From contig NZ_JACHBX010000001.1 of the NCBI RefSeq assembly GCF_014200505.1, positions 2,046,001 through 2,110,000 of the forward strand: a stretch of DNA of 64,000 nucleotides. Reading direction: 5' to 3'. The DNA comes from Massilia aurea. Its GTDB lineage: Bacteria > Pseudomonadota > Gammaproteobacteria > Burkholderiales > Burkholderiaceae_D. Made by a program: the position numbers and the translations under genes. The notes beneath the pieces are model-generated. The model ran no database searches and had not been told where the DNA came from. It saw nothing but the letters and a program-made list of their open reading frames with translations. This document shows positions 17,187 to 25,163 of this stretch, piece after piece; the first letter of the stretch is position 1; each line of letters starts with the position of its first letter.

Positions 17187-18557
17187 ATGCTCAGGCTCCC
17201 CAGTTTTTCCGCCCGCACGATCGCCATCGGTTATGGCCTCGTAACGCTGCTGGTACTGGCGATGTTCGCCGGGCCGCTGTGGTACGCGTGGCATACGAAT
17301 ATCGGCGAGGTGCGCAGCCAGCTGCTCAAATCCGACGCCCAGCACCTGAGCAACCTGTTCATCCGCCAGGGCCCGCCCGCGCTGGCCGCCGCGATCGACA
17401 GCCAGGTCCACGGCGTGAACGACGGCGTGCGCAAGATCATGCTGTTTGTCGCGCCCGACGGCGCCAAGCTGGCCGGTAATCTGCAGGCGTGGCCCGAGGG
17501 CGTGCCGGACCGCGATGGCCTGTGCCGGGTGACGATCGTGGTCGACGACGTGCCGCGCAACGTGGAGCTGGTGCGGGTGACGCTGGAAGACGGCTACCGG
17601 CTGCTCGTGGCCAGCAACCTCAATCGCTTCCAGAAGCTCGAACGCCTGTTCACATATGGCTTGCTGGGCTGCGCGATCACGGTGCTGCTCAGCGCCGCGC
17701 TGGGTGGTCTCATGATTCGCCGCGCGCTGCTGGGCCGCATGCAGGGCATCAGCGACACCACTGCTTCGATCATCGAGGGCAAGCTGTCGCACCGCCTGGT
17801 CGAACCGGGCGATGGCGACGAACTGCAGCAACTGACGCGCACCGTGAACCGCATGCTCGACCAGATCGAGCATCTGGTGACCGGTGTACAGGATGTCTCG
17901 AACGCGATCGCGCACGACCTGCGCACGCCGTTGTCTGAACTGCGCGCGCGGCTTGAAGAACTGTCGGTGGCGCGGCCGGCGCCGGAGGAAACCTTCGTCG
18001 AAATCGACGCCGCGATCGATGACGTCGATCGCGTGATGGGCATCTTCAATGCCTTGCTGCGACTGGCCGAAATCGACAGCGGCAGCCGGCGCGCCGGTTT
18101 CGTCGATGTCGACCTGGCGGCGCTGGGCGCCGAAGTGACCGAGTTCTACGCGCCGGTCGCCGAACTGAAGGACATCGCGCTGGGCTTTGAAGGTCCGGAC
18201 GACCTGCACGTGGTGGGCGACCCCGTGCTGCTGGCGCAGGCGCTGGGCAATATGGTCGACAATGCGCTCAAGTATGCGCCGGTGCGCGGCGCGATCGCGA
18301 TCTCCGCGCAGCGCATCGATGCCGACACGGTGCAGATCGTCGTGGCCGATAATGGCCCCGGCATCCCCGTGCACGAACGCACGCGCGTCATCGAGCGCTT
18401 CTACCGGGTGGATGCGAGCCGCGGCACGCCTGGCGTGGGTCTGGGCCTGAGCGTGGTCTCGGCGGTGGCGCGGCTGCATGGCGGCACGCTGACACTGGAC
18501 GACAATCATCCGGGATTGCGGGCCACGCTGCGCATCGGCGCCACGACGGCGCCATGA
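17187..18557 (+). CDS. Membrane sensor histidine kinase (HAMP-HisKA-HATPase)
   Basis: 456 residues. Two transmembrane segments (~11-33 and ~155-177) flank a periplasmic sensor of about 120 residues. A HAMP linker (~178-232), HisKA with H243 (NAIAHDLRTPLSELRARLE) and an HATPase_c domain (NMVDNALKYAP, DNGPGIP, GVGLGLSVV) follow. It forms a two-component pair with the OmpR-type regulator 14 bases upstream and is co-transcribed with an RND efflux system, implying that it senses an envelope-active toxic compound or metal. The signal cannot be deduced. Its stop overlaps the ATG of a repeat-encoded 19-codon frame. Confidence 0.93.
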   Translation: MLRLPSFSARTIAIGYGLVTLLVLAMFAGPLWYAWHTNIGEVRSQLLKSDAQHLSNLFIRQGPPALAAAIDSQVHGVNDGVRKIMLFVAPDGAKLAGNLQAWPEGVPDRDGLCRVTIVVDDVPRNVELVRVTLEDGYRLLVASNLNRFQKLERLFTYGLLGCAITVLLSAALGGLMIRRALLGRMQGISDTTASIIEGKLSHRLVEPGDGDELQQLTRTVNRMLDQIEHLVTGVQDVSNAIAHDLRTPLSELRARLEELSVARPAPEETFVEIDAAIDDVDRVMGIFNALLRLAEIDSGSRRAGFVDVDLAALGAEVTEFYAPVAELKDIALGFEGPDDLHVVGDPVLLAQALGNMVDNALKYAPVRGAIAISAQRIDADTVQIVVADNGPGIPVHERTRVIERFYRVDASRGTPGVGLGLSVVSAVARLHGGTLTLDDNHPGLRATLRIGATTAP

Positions 18558-18613
18558 CTGCGTCGGCGTTGTCGTCGGCGTCGGCGTCGGCGTCGGCATC
18601 GGCATCGGATTAA
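18554..18613 (+). other. ATGA-overlapped mini reading frame encoding an Ala-Ser repeat
   Basis: The ATG at 18554-18556 overlaps the kinase stop codon. A 19-codon frame then reads M-T-A-S-A-L-S-S followed by Ala-Ser repeats and a final Asp before TAA at 18611-18613. The stretch is a GTCGGC/ATCGGC hexanucleotide repeat. Translation is possible by coupling but unsupported by anything else; it may only be repeat expansion just past a stop codon. Confidence 0.2.
18574..18609. repeat. Hexanucleotide simple repeat (GTCGGC)4 + ATCGGC-like units
   Basis: Four exact GTCGGC units (18574-18597) are followed by two units with A in place of the first G. It starts 17 bases after the histidine-kinase stop. 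Such tracts are prone to slippage. Confidence 0.8.
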
Positions 18614-18717
18614 GCTACGGCTCAGGTTCCCGGCACCTGCCCTGCCGGCTGCATTTGCGCTACAGTGTGGCCTTTGTTGGCGCCCCCTCTGTCGGGCCAC
18701 ATTCACGGGAGAGCCCC

Positions 18718-19821
18718 ATGCCTGAACCAGTTCCACCCAACGGCGACCTGACAAGACGCGCCGACGACCACTTCCTGCGCCACCTCGGCATCACTCTGGA
18801 GGCGCTGGCAGCGCCGGTGGATCCCGCCAATCCGACAGGTCTGCCGGCCCGCGCAACGAGCGTCTACCGCGCCATCATCGAAGCGCGCCAGGGCGATGAA
18901 GATATCCAGCCGCGCGGGGTCTGGCAGCGGCAGCCGAAGCGCTCGGACTGGCCGCACGTCAGCAACCTAGCCGCCGGCGCCTTGCGCACCCAGGGCAAGG
19001 ACCTGCAACTGGCCGCTTGGCTGTGCGAGTCCCAGGTCCACGAACATGGCCTGGGCGCGCTGGCCCCCTGCCTGCTGCTGGCGCACACGCTGTGCGAGCG
19101 TTACCCGACCGCCCTCCATCCGCAGCTCGAACACGACGACACCGAAGCCCGCGCGAACATCCTCCGCTGGCTGGACCAGAAGCTGGCCCCAACGCTGCGC
19201 CAGTCACCGCTATTCACAACGGAAGACGGCCGCGCAACGACGTGGGCCGACTGCGAACAAACCGCACAAGAGCTTGATGGCCACGACGCGGCCCGCGGCA
19301 CGCTAGCAGCAATGCCCCCAGCAGTCCTGGCCGAGCGCATCACCGCACTGGAAGACGCGCACGCCACGATCGCACAGCTCCACGGCACCTTCAACACCCC
19401 GCACACCGCCACGGCACCGTGCCTGACGACGCTGGCCGACCAAGCACACGCCATCCTCTCAGCACTCCACAACGAACGCGCCGCACGAGTCCCAGCGCCA
19501 GCGGCCGTGCCAACCGAAGCACCGTCAGAACAGACTGAAACACCAGCCACTGCGCCCACGACAAACACAACTGAGCCCCACCAATTCCGCGACCGCGCCG
19601 ATGCCTACGCCTGCCTTGCCGCAGCCGCCACCTACCTCGCCCACCTCGAGCCGCACAGCCCCACGCCCTACCTGATCAAACGCGCCGTCGAATGGGGCAA
19701 TATGAACACCGGCGCCCTCTACCAGGAACTCTTCATCCGCCTGGGCGGCCAACTGAGCATCTTCGACATGGTCGGCACCGACATGCTCCCCACCCCGCAA
19801 AAACCCACCCCACCCCAATAA
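18718..19821 (+). CDS. TssA-like (ImpA-family) type VI secretion protein, orphan
   Basis: 367 residues from ATG 18718 (GGGAGAG just upstream). The N-terminal part resembles ImpA_N (DWPHVSNLAAGAL, KDLQLAAWLCES, HTLCERYPTALHPQ). The C-terminal end has the characteristic TssA tail LEPHSPTPYLIKRAVEWG. TssA proteins cap and prime the type VI sheath and baseplate. A low-complexity Thr/Pro/Glu linker (~residues 250-300) joins the two parts. No other structural type VI gene is adjacent, although a DUF4123 adaptor gene occurs near the right edge of the window. It may be a detached accessory TssA. Codon use shifts toward A/C-ending codons in its 3' half. Confidence 0.75.
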   Translation: MPEPVPPNGDLTRRADDHFLRHLGITLEALAAPVDPANPTGLPARATSVYRAIIEARQGDEDIQPRGVWQRQPKRSDWPHVSNLAAGALRTQGKDLQLAAWLCESQVHEHGLGALAPCLLLAHTLCERYPTALHPQLEHDDTEARANILRWLDQKLAPTLRQSPLFTTEDGRATTWADCEQTAQELDGHDAARGTLAAMPPAVLAERITALEDAHATIAQLHGTFNTPHTATAPCLTTLADQAHAILSALHNERAARVPAPAAVPTEAPSEQTETPATAPTTNTTEPHQFRDRADAYACLAAAATYLAHLEPHSPTPYLIKRAVEWGNMNTGALYQELFIRLGGQLSIFDMVGTDMLPTPQKPTPPQ

Positions 19822-19832
19822 CCCCAAATCAA

Positions 19833-19905
19833 AATTAGGGTCAGAGTCGGTTGTTTGCCAACTTCAATAAATCAATTGTTTATTAATTCGACTCTGACCC
19901 CAATT
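19833..19905. repeat. GGGTCAGAGTC palindromic element, full copy A
   Basis: Left arm AATTAGGGTCAGAGTC and right arm GACTCTGACCCCAATT enclose a ~40-base AT-rich core. The left arm deviates after GAGTCG, so it is a diverged copy. Confidence 0.85.
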
Positions 19906-19929
19906 AATTTGCAAGATTAGCTGCTGAGC

Positions 19930-19997
19930 TTAGGGTCGGAGTCGAATTGTTTGACAACTTTGGGTAATTGCCCATTAATTCGACTCTGACCCTAATT
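19930..19997. repeat. GGGTCAGAGTC palindromic element, full copy B
   Basis: Arms TTAGGGTCGGAGTCGAATT and AATTCGACTCTGACCCTAA match as inverted repeats except for one base. The core contains TGTTTGACAACTTTGGG and a CAATT-type turn. Confidence 0.88.
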
Positions 19998-20100
19998 GTT
20001 CAGAATGATTTGCAGGGGTCGATGAATGCCTTCGGGACATTAATTGCACGAGAGGATTTGCCTAATATTGGATAGCGCTAACAACAGCAAAAAACAATGA

Positions 20101-20169
20101 GGGTCAGAGTCGAATTGTTTGTCAATTTTTATAAATCAATTGAAAAACAATTCGACTCTGACCCTAATT
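20101..20169. repeat. GGGTCAGAGTC palindromic element, full copy C
   Basis: Perfect 18-base arms: GGGTCAGAGTCGAATTGT at the left and its reverse complement at the right. The AT-rich core differs from copies A and B. Confidence 0.9.
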
Positions 20170-20230
20170 TTTATGCAATGTTTGACGGGCTCATCTGCAA
20201 GAGCCCGAATATGGCTGTTTGCTAAAGGCT

Positions 20231-20261
20231 ATTACCCAATAATTCGACTCTGACCCTAATT
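20231..20261. repeat. GGGTCAGAGTC element, right half only (copy D)
   Basis: Only the right arm ACCCAATAATTCGACTCTGA and following CCCTAATT are present. No matching left arm occurs within the preceding 60 bases. It ends 10 bases from the stop of the YitT-family gene. Confidence 0.8.
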
Positions 20262-20270
20262 GTTGGGGGG

Positions 20271-20909
20271 TTAGCTGCCGAAGTAGCGGCCGGCGCGGTG
20301 CCAGGCCATGACCATGCCGCTCATGGCGACGGCGCTCAGGGCGGACCAGGCGACCAGATGCGGGGCGACCAGCAGCAGTGCCAGCGCGAGGATGACGCTG
20401 TCGATCATGATCTGGGTGCGGCCGGCGTTGATGTTGTACTGCTTTTGCAGCCACAGCGTGACAATGCCCGTGCCGCCAACCCCGGCGCCGTGGCGCGCGA
20501 GTGCGAGGATGCCCATGCCGCAGAAGGTGCCGCCGCCCAGGGCTGCCACGGCCGGATGCACGCGGTCGATGACCAGCACGAACGGCATGACCTTGAGCAG
20601 CCCCATGATCATCGCGCTGCCGGCCAGCGACTTGATCGTGAAGCGTGCGCCCATGAAGAAGTAACCAAACAGGAAGAACGGCACGTTGATCATCATGAAC
20701 AGCGTACCGACCGACACGCCGGTCGAGTACGACGTCAACAAGGCGATGCCGGCGACACCGCCGGTCAGCAGGCCCGCTGCATGCAGCAGCACGATGCCAA
20801 TCACGACGAACAGCACGCCGACGATGATGCCGTAGACGTCATCGAGCGTCGAATGCGGCTTGACCTCGATGATTGGACGCGATGGCTTGCTGGGGGAGCC
20901 TGGATACAT
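20271..20909 (-). CDS. YitT-family (DUF161) membrane protein
   Basis: 212 residues from ATG 20909, or 217 from a GTG at 20924. Five to six hydrophobic helices are visible: YGIIVGVLFVVIGIVLLHAA, LLTGGVAGIALLTSY, NVPFFLFGYFFMG and DSVILALALLLVAPHLVAWS. The motif GLLTGGVAGIALL is the YitT/DUF161 signature. These are inner-membrane proteins of uncertain function, possibly transporters. The C-terminal soluble DUF2179 domain of longer YitT proteins is absent. The gene is convergent with the TssA-like gene, and a repeat field lies between them. Confidence 0.85.
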   Translation of the reverse strand: MYPGSPSKPSRPIIEVKPHSTLDDVYGIIVGVLFVVIGIVLLHAAGLLTGGVAGIALLTSYSTGVSVGTLFMMINVPFFLFGYFFMGARFTIKSLAGSAMIMGLLKVMPFVLVIDRVHPAVAALGGGTFCGMGILALARHGAGVGGTGIVTLWLQKQYNINAGRTQIMIDSVILALALLLVAPHLVAWSALSAVAMSGMVMAWHRAGRYFGS

Positions 20910-21283
20910 GACAGACTGACTCACGCCCGCACCATCGCGCAGGCAGGACCGGACCGCGACGCGCACGTCGGCGCGAGCGCTGTCACCACGCGAGCGGGAA
21001 GGTGGCGGCGCGGGGCTGCGCACACGGAATCGGCAAGCGTCGGGCTAGAGTTCATGGTCCTCGGATGATCGGATGGGTAAGAGAAGCTGCAAGCGGCGCA
21101 GGTCTGGTCGAAAGACGCAAACACGCAAACACGCAGGTTATGGCGCGCTACAGCCCGCCATTATCGCCCATGTTGCGGCGCAGTGTCGAGCCGCACGAAC
21201 TCGCCATGTCGCGAATGAGCGAATGGATGCTGCGCTGCACCTTGACGGTGCACGAAGAGACTCGATTGCGCCGCTGCGGTGCG
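20910..21283. other. Intergenic region without a recognised gene
   Basis: 374 bases between the start of the YitT-family gene and the 3' end of the LysR gene, both on the minus strand. Short open frames are present on both strands but have no recognisable protein features. A direct repeat AAACACGCA occurs near 21120-21140. No terminator or promoter is obvious. Confidence 0.5.
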
Positions 21284-22213
21284 CTACACGCCAGCATCCG
21301 GTGCCCGATCCGCCGCCATATCCGCCGCCAGTTCGCGCTCGAGAAATTCAACGCACACCCGCACCTTCGCCGAATTCCCCAGCCGCTGCGGATACACGGC
21401 CCACACATTGGCTTCCTGCGCAAACTCGGGCAGGATCTGCACCAGCTGCCCGGCCGCCAGCAGCGGCTGCGCGTGCCAGCGCGAGCGCAGCACGATCCCG
21501 GCGCCGTCCAGCGCCCAGCGCAGCGCGACTTCGCCATGGTTGGTCGACAGCGCGCCGGATACCTTCACCGTCTCCTCCAAACCTTTCGCGCGCAGCCGCC
21601 ACACACCAAACGGATGATCGCGCTCCTTGATGACCAGGCACTGGTGGCCTGCCAGATCCTGCAGCGTGCGCGGCGTCCCATGCTGCGCCAAATATGCAGG
21701 CGCCGCGCACAGGATGCGGTGATTGACCATCAGACGCCGCGCGATCAGCTGCGGCGCGATCTCGTCGCCGATCCGCACATCCAGATCGAACCCTTCAGCC
21801 ACCGGATCGACCAGCCGGTCAAACACCTCGAAGCGGATCTGCAGCGCCGGATACGCGCGTGCCAGCCGGGCAATCGCCGGTGCGACGACCTGGCGGCCGA
21901 AGCCGAAGCTGCTGCACACGCGCAGCTGGCCGCTGGGCGCCCGCCGCCGCTCGGCCGATTCCTCGATCAGGTCATCCAGGCTGTCGAGAATCGCCTGCGC
22001 CCGTTCAAACGCCTGCGCGCCGTCTTCGGTGATGACGACGCGCCGCGTCGTGCGCTGGAACAGCCGCACGCCCAGCGCAGCCTCGAGCACCCCGATCCGT
22101 TTGCTGACATACGCGGCCGACATGCCGAGCGCCTGCGCCGCGCCCGCAAACGATCCCTGACGCGCCACGGTCACGAACACCCGCAGGTCAGCATTCTCCA
22201 ACAGATTATTCAC
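21284..22213 (-). CDS. dmlR: LysR-family regulator, DmlR-like
   Basis: 309 residues. The N-terminal LysR HTH (VFVTVARQGSFAGAAQALGM, then AAYVSKRIGVLEAALGVRLF) is followed by a type 2 periplasmic-binding effector domain. It is divergently transcribed from a D-malate/tartrate dehydrogenase gene with 94 bases between the starts. This is the dmlR-dmlA arrangement of E. coli, where DmlR activates dmlA in response to D- or L-malate. The name rests on this arrangement and family membership; the true effector may be tartrate. Confidence 0.75.
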   Translation of the reverse strand: MNNLLENADLRVFVTVARQGSFAGAAQALGMSAAYVSKRIGVLEAALGVRLFQRTTRRVVITEDGAQAFERAQAILDSLDDLIEESAERRRAPSGQLRVCSSFGFGRQVVAPAIARLARAYPALQIRFEVFDRLVDPVAEGFDLDVRIGDEIAPQLIARRLMVNHRILCAAPAYLAQHGTPRTLQDLAGHQCLVIKERDHPFGVWRLRAKGLEETVKVSGALSTNHGEVALRWALDGAGIVLRSRWHAQPLLAAGQLVQILPEFAQEANVWAVYPQRLGNSAKVRVCVEFLERELAADMAADRAPDAGV

Positions 22214-22307
22214 GCTTCGTGTTCCTTAACACCACATGAAGCAGCATTATAAACATAGCGTTTTGCATTATTCTTGAACCATTCAGATCAGCTCACAGGA
22301 GACACCC

Positions 22308-23390
22308 ATGAAAACCCACAAGATCGCCGTGATCGCCGGCGACGGCATCGGCAAGGAAGTCATGCCCGAGGGCCTGCGCGCCCTGGACGCCACCGCCAAA
22401 CGCTTCGGCATCCACCTCGAATTCACCACCTTCGAATGGGCCGACTGCGACTACTACGTCAAGCACGGCAAGATGATGCCGGATGACTGGCGCGCGCAGC
22501 TCTCCGGCTTCGAGGCCATTTTCTTCGGCGCCGTCGGCATGCCCGACATCGTCCCCGACCATATCTCGCTGTGGGGCTCCCTGCTCAAGTTCCGGCGCGA
22601 GTTCGACCAGTACGTGAACCTGCGCCCGGTGCGCCTGATGCCCGGCGTGCCCTGCCCGCTCGCCAACAAGAAGCCGGGCGACATCGACTTCTACGTCGTG
22701 CGCGAAAACACCGAGGGCGAATACTCGTCGGTCGGCGGCAAGATGTTCGAAGGGACCGATCGCGAGTTCGTGCTGCAGGAATCGGTGTTCACGCGCCACG
22801 GCACCGACCGCATCCTCAAGTACGCGTTCGACCTAGCCCAGAGCCGCCCTAAAAAGCACCTGACCGCCGCCACCAAATCGAACGGCATCTCGATCTCGAT
22901 GCCGTACTGGGATGAGCGCGTGGCCGCCATGGGCGAGCAGTACGCCGACGTCAAATGGGACAAGTACCACATCGACATCCTGTGCGCGCGCTTCGTGATC
23001 TCGCCCGAGCGCTTCGACGTCGTCGTGGCATCGAACCTGTTCGGCGACATCCTGTCTGACCTCGGCCCGGCCTGCACCGGTACGATCGGCATCGCGCCGT
23101 CAGCCAACCTGAACCCGGACCGCACCTTCCCGTCGCTGTTCGAGCCGGTACACGGCTCGGCCCCCGACATCTACGGCAAGAACATCGCCAACCCGATCGC
23201 AATGATCTGGTCGGGCGCGATGATGCTCGAGTTCTTGGGCCAGGGCGACGCCAACTACACGGCCGCGCATGACGCCATGCTGGGCGCGATCGAGCGCTGT
23301 CTGGTCGAGGGCCCGCGCACGCCCGACATGGGTGGCACGGCCAACACCACTGACGTGGGTCAGGCCGTCACGCGCTACCTCGAGACTTAA
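22308..23390 (+). CDS. dmlA: D-malate/tartrate dehydrogenase (decarboxylating)
   Basis: 360 residues, the normal length of the isocitrate/isopropylmalate dehydrogenase superfamily. Visible motifs are the N-terminal IAVIAGDGIGKEV, the substrate-binding arginines in LRPVRLMPG, the loop ENTEGEYSSVGG, the metal-binding segment NLFGDILSDL, and the NAD site LFEPVHGSAPDIYGKNIANP. TtuC/DmlA enzymes oxidise and decarboxylate D-malate to pyruvate, and act on tartrates to give oxaloglycolate or glycerate. GGAG lies 9 bases before the ATG. It is divergent from a DmlR-like regulator and close to D-tartrate dehydratase. Confidence 0.9.
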   Translation: MKTHKIAVIAGDGIGKEVMPEGLRALDATAKRFGIHLEFTTFEWADCDYYVKHGKMMPDDWRAQLSGFEAIFFGAVGMPDIVPDHISLWGSLLKFRREFDQYVNLRPVRLMPGVPCPLANKKPGDIDFYVVRENTEGEYSSVGGKMFEGTDREFVLQESVFTRHGTDRILKYAFDLAQSRPKKHLTAATKSNGISISMPYWDERVAAMGEQYADVKWDKYHIDILCARFVISPERFDVVVASNLFGDILSDLGPACTGTIGIAPSANLNPDRTFPSLFEPVHGSAPDIYGKNIANPIAMIWSGAMMLEFLGQGDANYTAAHDAMLGAIERCLVEGPRTPDMGGTANTTDVGQAVTRYLET

Positions 23391-23453
23391 GCCACTTCCC
23401 GGTTGGCCAGTGCTATTGTGGGGGTCCTTACAGCACAATCAACCGGAGCCACC

Positions 23454-23936
23454 ATGCAACCGCACGAATCGACCGAACTGGAATACGTTGGTTTCTGGGC
23501 GCGCACCGGCGCGGCGCTCATCGACAGCATCCTGGTGATGATCGTCGTGCTGCCACTGCTCTACGCCATCTACGGCGCCGCGTATTGGGACAGTACTGCG
23601 ATGGTGATCGGCCCGGCGGACTTCATCATCAACTGGCTCCTGCCGGCTGCCTTCGTGCTCGCGCTGTGGATCAAGCTCTCGGCCACGCCGGGCAAGATGG
23701 CCGTCGGCGCGATCATTGTCGATGCGCGTACCGGCGGCAAGCCAAGCACGCGCCAGTTCATCATCCGCTACTTGGGCTACTACGTCTCGATGATCCCGCT
23801 GTTCCTGGGCATTCTCTGGGTCGGCTTCGACGCGCGCAAGCAGGGCTGGCACGACAAGATGGCCGGCACAGTCGTCGTGCGGCGCAAGGGCGGCACGACG
23901 CAACCCGTCAAATTCGACGCCACCGAACGCGCCTGA
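23454..23936 (+). CDS. RDD-family membrane protein
   Basis: 160 residues, ATG 23454 with CCGGAGCC ten bases upstream. It begins YVGFWARTGAALIDSIL, the RDD signature with conserved Arg and Asp. There are three to four hydrophobic segments, and the conserved end GWHDKMAGTVVVRR. RDD proteins are small inner-membrane proteins, some implicated in ion or compatible-solute transport. Here no substrate can be named. It follows dmlA by 63 bases and its stop abuts the 3' end of the D-tartrate dehydratase gene on the other strand. Confidence 0.85.
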   Translation: MQPHESTELEYVGFWARTGAALIDSILVMIVVLPLLYAIYGAAYWDSTAMVIGPADFIINWLLPAAFVLALWIKLSATPGKMAVGAIIVDARTGGKPSTRQFIIRYLGYYVSMIPLFLGILWVGFDARKQGWHDKMAGTVVVRRKGGTTQPVKFDATERA

Positions 23937-25103
23937 TCAATCGGTCAGCCTGCGCATCTGCGCAATCAGATCGGCCTTGCCTTCAAAACCGATCCCCGGC
24001 AGATCGGGCATCGTGATGTGCCCATTCTCGACCTTGACGCCATCCGGGAAGCCGCCGTACGGCTGGAACAGGTCGGGATACGATTCGTTCCCGCCCAGCC
24101 CCAGGCCGGCGGCGATATTCAGTGACATCTGGTGCCCGCCGTGCGGGATGCAGCGCTTGGCCGACCAGCCGTGCTCCTTCAGCATGTCGAGCGTGCGCAG
24201 ATACTCGACCAGGCCATAACTGAGCGCGCAATCGAATTGCAGCCAGTCGCGATCGGCGCGCATGCCGCCGTGGCGGATCAGGTTGCGCGCATCCTCCATC
24301 GAAAACAGGTTCTCGCCCGTGGCCATCGGATTGGCGTAGTAGTTGCGCAGCGTCGCCTGCAGTTCGTAGTCGAGCGGGTCCCCCGCTTCTTCATACCAGA
24401 ACAGATCGTACTGCGACAGCGCCTTGGCGTAGCGGATGGCCGTATCCAGGTCGAAGCGGCCGTTCGCATCGACCGCCAGCTTCTGCCCGTCGCCCAGCAC
24501 ACTCAGGATCGAATCGATGCGGCGCAGGTCTTCGTCGAGCGAGTCGCCGCCGATCTTCTTCTTGACCACCGTGTAGCCGCGATCGAGATAGCTGCGCATC
24601 TCGTCTTTCAGCTTGCCGTGGTCCTGCCCCGGATAATAATAGCCGCCGGCCGCATACACGAACACGCGGCGCTCCGGCTGGCCATTGCCATAGCGGTCGG
24701 CCAGCAACTGGAACAGCGGCACGCCCGCGATCTTGGCCGTCGCATCCCACACCGCCATGTCGATGGTGCCGATGGCCACCGAGCGCTCGCCGTGACCACC
24801 CGGCTTTTCGTTGGTGAACATCGTTTGCCAGATCTTGTGCGGGTCGAGGTTCGCGCCCGTGTCGTCCTGCAGCGAGGCAGGATCTGCCTCGAGGATGCGC
24901 GGGATGAAGCGCTCGCGCATCAGCGTGCCCTGGCCATAGCGGCCGTTGGAGTTGAAGCCGTAGCCGATCACGGGTTTGCCATCGCGGATCACGTCGGTCA
25001 CCACGGCGACCACGCTCAGCGTCATCTTGCTGAAATCAATGTAGGCGTTACGGATCGGGGAGCTGATTGGAACGGTCTGTTCGCGGATGTCGACGATTCT
25101 CAT
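23937..25103 (-). CDS. tarD: D(-)-tartrate dehydratase (enolase superfamily)
   Basis: 388 residues from ATG 25103 (MRIVDIREQ); an ATG five codons upstream is possible. It matches the characterised Bradyrhizobium D-tartrate dehydratase closely in remembered sequence: ISSPIRNAYIDF, GYGFNSNGRYGQG, NEKPGGHGERSVA. Enolase-superfamily residues are visible: KKK with K183 (VVKKKIGG), metal ligands D212 (VDANGRFDL), E238 and E264 (ATGENLF), and H321 (CIPHGGHQMSLNIAAG). It dehydrates D-tartrate to oxaloacetate. It is divergent from a LysR regulator 60 bases away and next to the tartrate/D-malate dehydrogenase. Confidence 0.92.
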   Translation of the reverse strand: MRIVDIREQTVPISSPIRNAYIDFSKMTLSVVAVVTDVIRDGKPVIGYGFNSNGRYGQGTLMRERFIPRILEADPASLQDDTGANLDPHKIWQTMFTNEKPGGHGERSVAIGTIDMAVWDATAKIAGVPLFQLLADRYGNGQPERRVFVYAAGGYYYPGQDHGKLKDEMRSYLDRGYTVVKKKIGGDSLDEDLRRIDSILSVLGDGQKLAVDANGRFDLDTAIRYAKALSQYDLFWYEEAGDPLDYELQATLRNYYANPMATGENLFSMEDARNLIRHGGMRADRDWLQFDCALSYGLVEYLRTLDMLKEHGWSAKRCIPHGGHQMSLNIAAGLGLGGNESYPDLFQPYGGFPDGVKVENGHITMPDLPGIGFEGKADLIAQMRRLTD

Positions 25104-25163
25104 GGCGGTGTCTCTCATGTGCTGGTTGAACGAGACACCAGATTATTCGCTGCAAGGGCGGTT

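Larger units (their letters stand above)
19822..20270. other. Intergenic repeat field between convergent genes
   Basis: 449 bases with no gene, lying between the 3' ends of the TssA-like gene and the YitT-family gene. It holds three full and one half copies of a palindromic element whose arms read GGGTCAGAGTCGAATT and its reverse complement. The DNA between copies is AT-rich and shows no coding frame. Confidence 0.85.

Noticed and set aside
19833..20261. CRISPR array
   Set aside because: Repeats are palindromic, unevenly spaced, partly halved and lack uniform spacers; no cas gene is nearby.
24132..25163. N-terminal extension of the LysR gene by more than 340 codons
   Set aside because: The extension is antisense to D-tartrate dehydratase; LysR homology begins just after ATG 25164.
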